Shown here: piece by piece, positions 41,033-43,506 of the stretch
Numbering within the stretch: position 1 is the stretch's first letter
Layout: each line of letters starts with the position of its first letter
Assembly: GCA_030596605.1 (NCBI GenBank)
Contig: JAUVJI010000014.1
Location: 1-43,506 of the forward strand
Source: Bacteroidales bacterium
GTDB taxonomy: Bacteria > Bacteroidota > Bacteroidia > Bacteroidales > JAADJA01
Length of the DNA stretch: 43,506 bases
Direction of reading: 5' to 3'
The notes under the pieces: generated by a model
Database searches by the model: none
What the model was told of the DNA's origin: nothing
The model's input: the letters and a program-made list of their open reading frames with translations, nothing else
Position numbers and translations under genes: made by a program

Positions 41033-41527
41033 ATGAAATCATATTACTGTTTATATCCTGAAGATTTTTCCGAAGCTACAATTTACTGGACAAAACCAAT
41101 TTTATATGATAGCTTCTTTAATAAAAGTTATGAAGAACAAAGTAAAAGTTACTTCTATAAAATGGTGGTTAAATACAAGACTGGTGATTTTAAATTGGTA
41201 TATATAGGCAAGGCCTTTAAACAATATGCATCCGATAGGCTGCTGAATCCTGATCATTTTTATAGAATTGAAAAAATTAAAGAACAATATCCTAAGCATA
41301 GAATTTATGTAAGTTTGGGTAATCTTGAAACCAATAAGAGGAAAAATGCTGGATTAATTGATTCAATTGAAAGTTTATTAATCTATGCCCATGCAAATGA
41401 TGATTTCAAGTTAATAAATTCAAAAAGTACATTTCATCACTACTTGTCATATGGGTTTAATATCTTAAACAAAGGACATAAAACAGGCATGTATAATGAG
41501 GTCTCCTTTGGGGTACATTATAAATAA
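41033..41527 (+). CDS. GIY-YIG nuclease-like small protein in the R-M locus
   Basis: A 164-residue protein I assign tentatively to the GIY-YIG nuclease fold. SYFYKMVVKYKTGDFKLVYIGKAF (39-62) would provide the two-strand GIY/YIG motif with YIG at 57-59. SDRLLNPDH gives the catalytic-type Arg69 and a following His, and DSIESLLIYAH (110-120) the metal-binding Glu113. TFHHYLSYGFNILNKGHKTG is the closing region. The first motif (normally GIY) is degenerate. It begins 29 bp after hsdS on the same strand, so it is probably co-transcribed with the methylase and specificity genes. No standard R-M component of this kind is known to me. It could be an accessory nuclease, a control factor or an unrelated cargo gene. 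Product type is moderately supported; coding status is strong. Confidence 0.6.
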   Translation: MKSYYCLYPEDFSEATIYWTKPILYDSFFNKSYEEQSKSYFYKMVVKYKTGDFKLVYIGKAFKQYASDRLLNPDHFYRIEKIKEQYPKHRIYVSLGNLETNKRKNAGLIDSIESLLIYAHANDDFKLINSKSTFHHYLSYGFNILNKGHKTGMYNEVSFGVHYK

Positions 41528-41547
41528 GGAAAATTGAAATAATTTTA

Positions 41548-41568
41548 GGTATCGCAATTTGCGATACC
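41548..41568. repeat. Perfect 21-bp palindrome between the GIY-YIG-like and HAD genes
   Basis: GGTATCGCAA (41548-41557), a central T, then TTGCGATACC (41559-41568): ten perfect base pairs with a 1-nt centre. It lies 20 bases past the stop of the GIY-YIG-like gene. It could be an operator-type dimeric binding site or the end of the R-M transcript; there is no T-run, so a classic terminator is unlikely. Confidence 0.85.
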
Positions 41569-41631
41569 AATTGTGGAAAAAACGGGAAAAGCTAAGACTT
41601 TATCTTAAGTCTAATTGACCTTAATTAAAAA

Positions 41632-41639
41632 TAAATTTG
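41632..41639 (+). promoter_or_regulatory. Bacteroidota -7 box of the HAD gene
   Basis: TAAATTTG ends 7 bases before the ATG at 41647; a TTG lies at 41615-41617. The transcript would be almost leaderless, so this assignment is tentative. Confidence 0.4.
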
Positions 41640-41646
41640 AGTTATA

Positions 41647-42498
41647 ATGACTAAACGTTCAATAAAAATAGCAATCGCTTATGATTTTGATGGTACGCTT
41701 GCACCTGGAAATATGCAGGAACATTCTTTTATTCCCAAACTGGGTATCGATAAATCAGCATTTTGGGAAGAGGCAAACAAATTGGCAAGAGATAATGATG
41801 CAGATGAGATACTGACCTATATGCAATTGATGCTTAAGAAGGCAGGAGAAAAGAATATCTCGGTCACACACAAAGCCTTTATGGACCATGGAAAGGAAAT
41901 ACAATTTTTTAAGGGTGTGGATACTTTTTTCAACAGGATCAATGCATTTGCCAATTCAATAGGTATAGTTGTGGATCATCACATTATTTCGTCCGGGGTA
42001 AGGGATATTATAAAGGGTACTACAATTGCCAAATATTTTAAAAATGTATTTGCTTCCGGTTATATTTTTGATGTTAACGGAGTGGCTGTTTGGCCGGCGC
42101 TTGCCATAAACTACACCACAAAAACTCAATATCTGTTCAGGATCAATAAAGGAATTAATAACTCTTACGACAATACAGCAATCAATAAGTTTGTGGAATA
42201 TGAAAAACGGCCCGTGCCCTTTTCCAATATGATTTATATCGGGGATGGTGAAACTGATGTGCCGGCTATGAAAATGATAAAATATCAGGGTGGAACTGCG
42301 ATAGCTGTTTATAACTCTTCCAAAAGAAAAAAGAAAGATAAGCCATCCCCAAAGCAAATTTGTGAAAAGCTAATTGAGGATAATAGAGCTGATTTTATTG
42401 CCCCGGCTGACTATACATCTGGCTCCAAACTGGACGCTCTTTTAAAAAACCTTATGAGAAAAATTGTTGAGGAAGAAAATCTTAAATTGTTTATGTAG
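41647..42498 (+). CDS. HAD-superfamily phosphatase
   Basis: Haloacid-dehalogenase-type hydrolase. Motif I is YDFDGTLAP with nucleophile Asp13 and acid/base Asp15. Motif II is probably the Ser of IISSGVRDII (near residue 118). A Lys about 80 residues later precedes motif IV, YIGDGETDVPAM, which holds the metal-binding Asp pair. The cap insertion lies between motifs I and II (about residues 25-95), as in phosphoserine-phosphatase-like C1 HADs. At 283 residues it is longer than SerB-type cores, with a lysine-rich C-terminal extension (NSSKRKKKDKPSPKQ). The substrate is unknown. It lies downstream of the R-M locus but has its own candidate promoter. Confidence 0.88.
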   Translation: MTKRSIKIAIAYDFDGTLAPGNMQEHSFIPKLGIDKSAFWEEANKLARDNDADEILTYMQLMLKKAGEKNISVTHKAFMDHGKEIQFFKGVDTFFNRINAFANSIGIVVDHHIISSGVRDIIKGTTIAKYFKNVFASGYIFDVNGVAVWPALAINYTTKTQYLFRINKGINNSYDNTAINKFVEYEKRPVPFSNMIYIGDGETDVPAMKMIKYQGGTAIAVYNSSKRKKKDKPSPKQICEKLIEDNRADFIAPADYTSGSKLDALLKNLMRKIVEEENLKLFM

Positions 42499-42569
42499 AA
42501 GTATTTGCAAAGCATAATAACTCAGCCACTTTTTGGCGTCCTCACCAAAAGATTCAAAAACTATACACC

Positions 42570-43406
42570 CTACTTATGATATTCAGCCAATGCGTTTATA
42601 GGCGAGCGTAAAACCTTATCAATCTTCACTTCAAACTCGATTCCAATTTGTCTTAACATCTGTTCAAAATAATAGGCCACCGAACCCACAAAACTAATGG
42701 GAAGTTCTTTGTGTTTTGTGTATTGCTCAATCTGGTTGATAAAAAACTCACGGAATGAGTTGGTCACCAGTTCAAAAACATATTTATTGGAAAGATGGTC
42801 GGAATAAAACTCACAGAAGGATGCCAGGTATCGGTTGGGGAAAGGCAGGTTATAAATGGCATCGAGGATATTATCGCGGGTGTAATTAAATTCCTTTTTA
42901 AAAGCGCTGTTTACGTCTTTGGGAAGATTGCCCAGCATGTAATCTTTAAGGAATAATTTTCCCATGTGTGCGCCACTGCCTTCATCACCAAAAAAATAAC
43001 CAAGCGACAATACATTCTCCTCAACCTTTTTCCCATCATAGTAACATGAATTGGAACCTGTCCCCAGGATACAGGCAATTCCTTCCTCTTCTCCGAACAA
43101 AGCGCGGGCTGCACCCAAAAGATCGGATTCAATAACTACCTCAGCATTCCTGAAAATTTTGAACAAAGCGTCTTCAACCGTCATGCTTTTAAAAACAGAT
43201 GAACATCCGGCGCCATAAAAATATATTTTTTCCACCTTTTTGCTTTCAATAAAGGGGGTAAGTTCCTTACTCAGGATCGTCTCAATTTTTTTCGTATCCA
43301 CATAAAACGGATTTAAACCCACCAATTGAAAACTCATTTGTTCCCCTGCATTGTCAATGAGCACCCAATCCGATTTGGAAGCGCCGCTGTCAGCAACTAA
43401 TATCAT
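42570..43406 (-). CDS. BadF/BadG-type ATPase, N-acetylglucosamine kinase-like
   Basis: Sugar-kinase/actin-fold ATPase of the BadF/BadG/BcrA/BcrD family. In Bacteroidota such 280-residue proteins are annotated as N-acetylglucosamine kinases that feed peptidoglycan or chitin amino sugars into metabolism. Phosphate 1 motif is ADSGASKSDWVLID (residues 5-18), adenosine/phosphate 2 motif is ACILGTGSNSCYYDG (near 111-125), and the GYFFGDEGSGAHMGK segment (about 136-150) is strongly conserved. Late FVGSVAYYFEQML corresponds to the second adenosine-binding region. It is convergent with the HAD gene (71-bp gap) and its upstream region is at the window edge. The kinase family is secure; the exact sugar is inferred. 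Confidence 0.88.
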   Translation of the reverse strand: MILVADSGASKSDWVLIDNAGEQMSFQLVGLNPFYVDTKKIETILSKELTPFIESKKVEKIYFYGAGCSSVFKSMTVEDALFKIFRNAEVVIESDLLGAARALFGEEEGIACILGTGSNSCYYDGKKVEENVLSLGYFFGDEGSGAHMGKLFLKDYMLGNLPKDVNSAFKKEFNYTRDNILDAIYNLPFPNRYLASFCEFYSDHLSNKYVFELVTNSFREFFINQIEQYTKHKELPISFVGSVAYYFEQMLRQIGIEFEVKIDKVLRSPINALAEYHK

Positions 43407-43475
43407 CTGCTATTTTTTTTGAATCAAAAAATAAAAAGTGATTTATATATTGGTAGCGCAAATTACTCAAAAAAC

Positions 43476-43492
43476 AATTATGAATCATAATT
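43476..43492. repeat. 17-bp palindrome near the window end
   Basis: AATTATGA, central A, TCATAATT: eight perfect base pairs at the upstream side of the kinase gene. It is a possible operator, but the sequence is AT-rich and the context is cut by the window edge. Confidence 0.5.
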
Positions 43493-43506
43493 ATTCTTTC
43501 TGACTG

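Noticed and set aside
41956-42357. 133-aa minus-strand open frame inside the HAD gene
   Set aside because: Antisense to conserved HAD motifs; composition is that of a reversed coding strand.
42499-42569. Bidirectional terminator between the HAD and kinase genes
   Set aside because: Only short stems (GCCA/TGGC, TTTTGG/CCAAAA) without a proper T-run; too weak to annotate.

Overview
The window reads as a chromosomal segment from a member of the Bacteroidota, probably an anaerobic or facultative Bacteroidales/Marinilabiliales-like organism. The evidence is the type IX secretion system (T9SS) protein PorV, four secreted proteins with T9SS-type C-terminal domains, many TAnnTTTG promoter boxes with few Shine-Dalgarno sequences, low G+C, and a tungsten-type aldehyde:ferredoxin oxidoreductase. 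No rRNA, tRNA, CRISPR array, integrase or transposase gene was seen.

Layout. 1-5.9 kb: a long TPR protein, then ispF and porV on the minus strand, a 530-bp gap, and guaB. 6-11.3 kb: an envelope-biogenesis operon with a large two-domain parvulin, a SurA-N-like lipoprotein, a SurA foldase and a MoxR ATPase. 11.4-17.3 kb: a dihydroorotate-dehydrogenase-like flavoprotein, a small lipoprotein, an ankyrin-repeat protein, a PD40 lipoprotein gene broken by an in-frame TAA, a remnant resembling a TauE/SafE exporter, and an M48/Ste24 membrane protease. 17.6-20.4 kb: yicC, an orphan DUF433 antitoxin-like gene, gmk and an MDR oxidoreductase. 20.5-25.2 kb: a propeller T9SS cargo, a TMTC-like glycosyltransferase with TPRs, and a duplicated-domain/PKD T9SS cargo.

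25.2-29.4 kb: a putative tungstoenzyme module. thiF and thiS, encoding a sulfur-carrier activating enzyme and its carrier, and a DUF4213/DUF364 protein (putative metal chelation) lie divergent to an aldehyde:ferredoxin oxidoreductase gene with a strong terminator. The inferred logic is that ThiF/ThiS supply pterin dithiolene sulfur and DUF364 handles metal for the enzyme. 29.5-35.5 kb: two large T9SS cargo proteins, one of which has a papain-like domain that appears to lack the canonical catalytic Cys.

35.6-43.4 kb: an accessory, defence-flavoured segment. It holds a RelB/RelE-type toxin-antitoxin pair, an exported one-Cys peroxiredoxin, and a three-gene restriction-modification locus, followed by a HAD phosphatase and an N-acetylglucosamine-kinase-like ATPase. 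The restriction locus comprises a PD-(D/E)XK nuclease fused to an N6-adenine methylase, a two-TRD specificity subunit and a GIY-YIG-like small protein, and it has no ATP-dependent HsdR motor in the window. Hairpin-rich intergenic repeats occur at both ends of the toxin-antitoxin/peroxiredoxin stretch and elsewhere. The two best candidates for under-described biology are this motor-less R-M locus with its small nuclease-like partner, and the AOR/ThiF/ThiS/DUF364 module.
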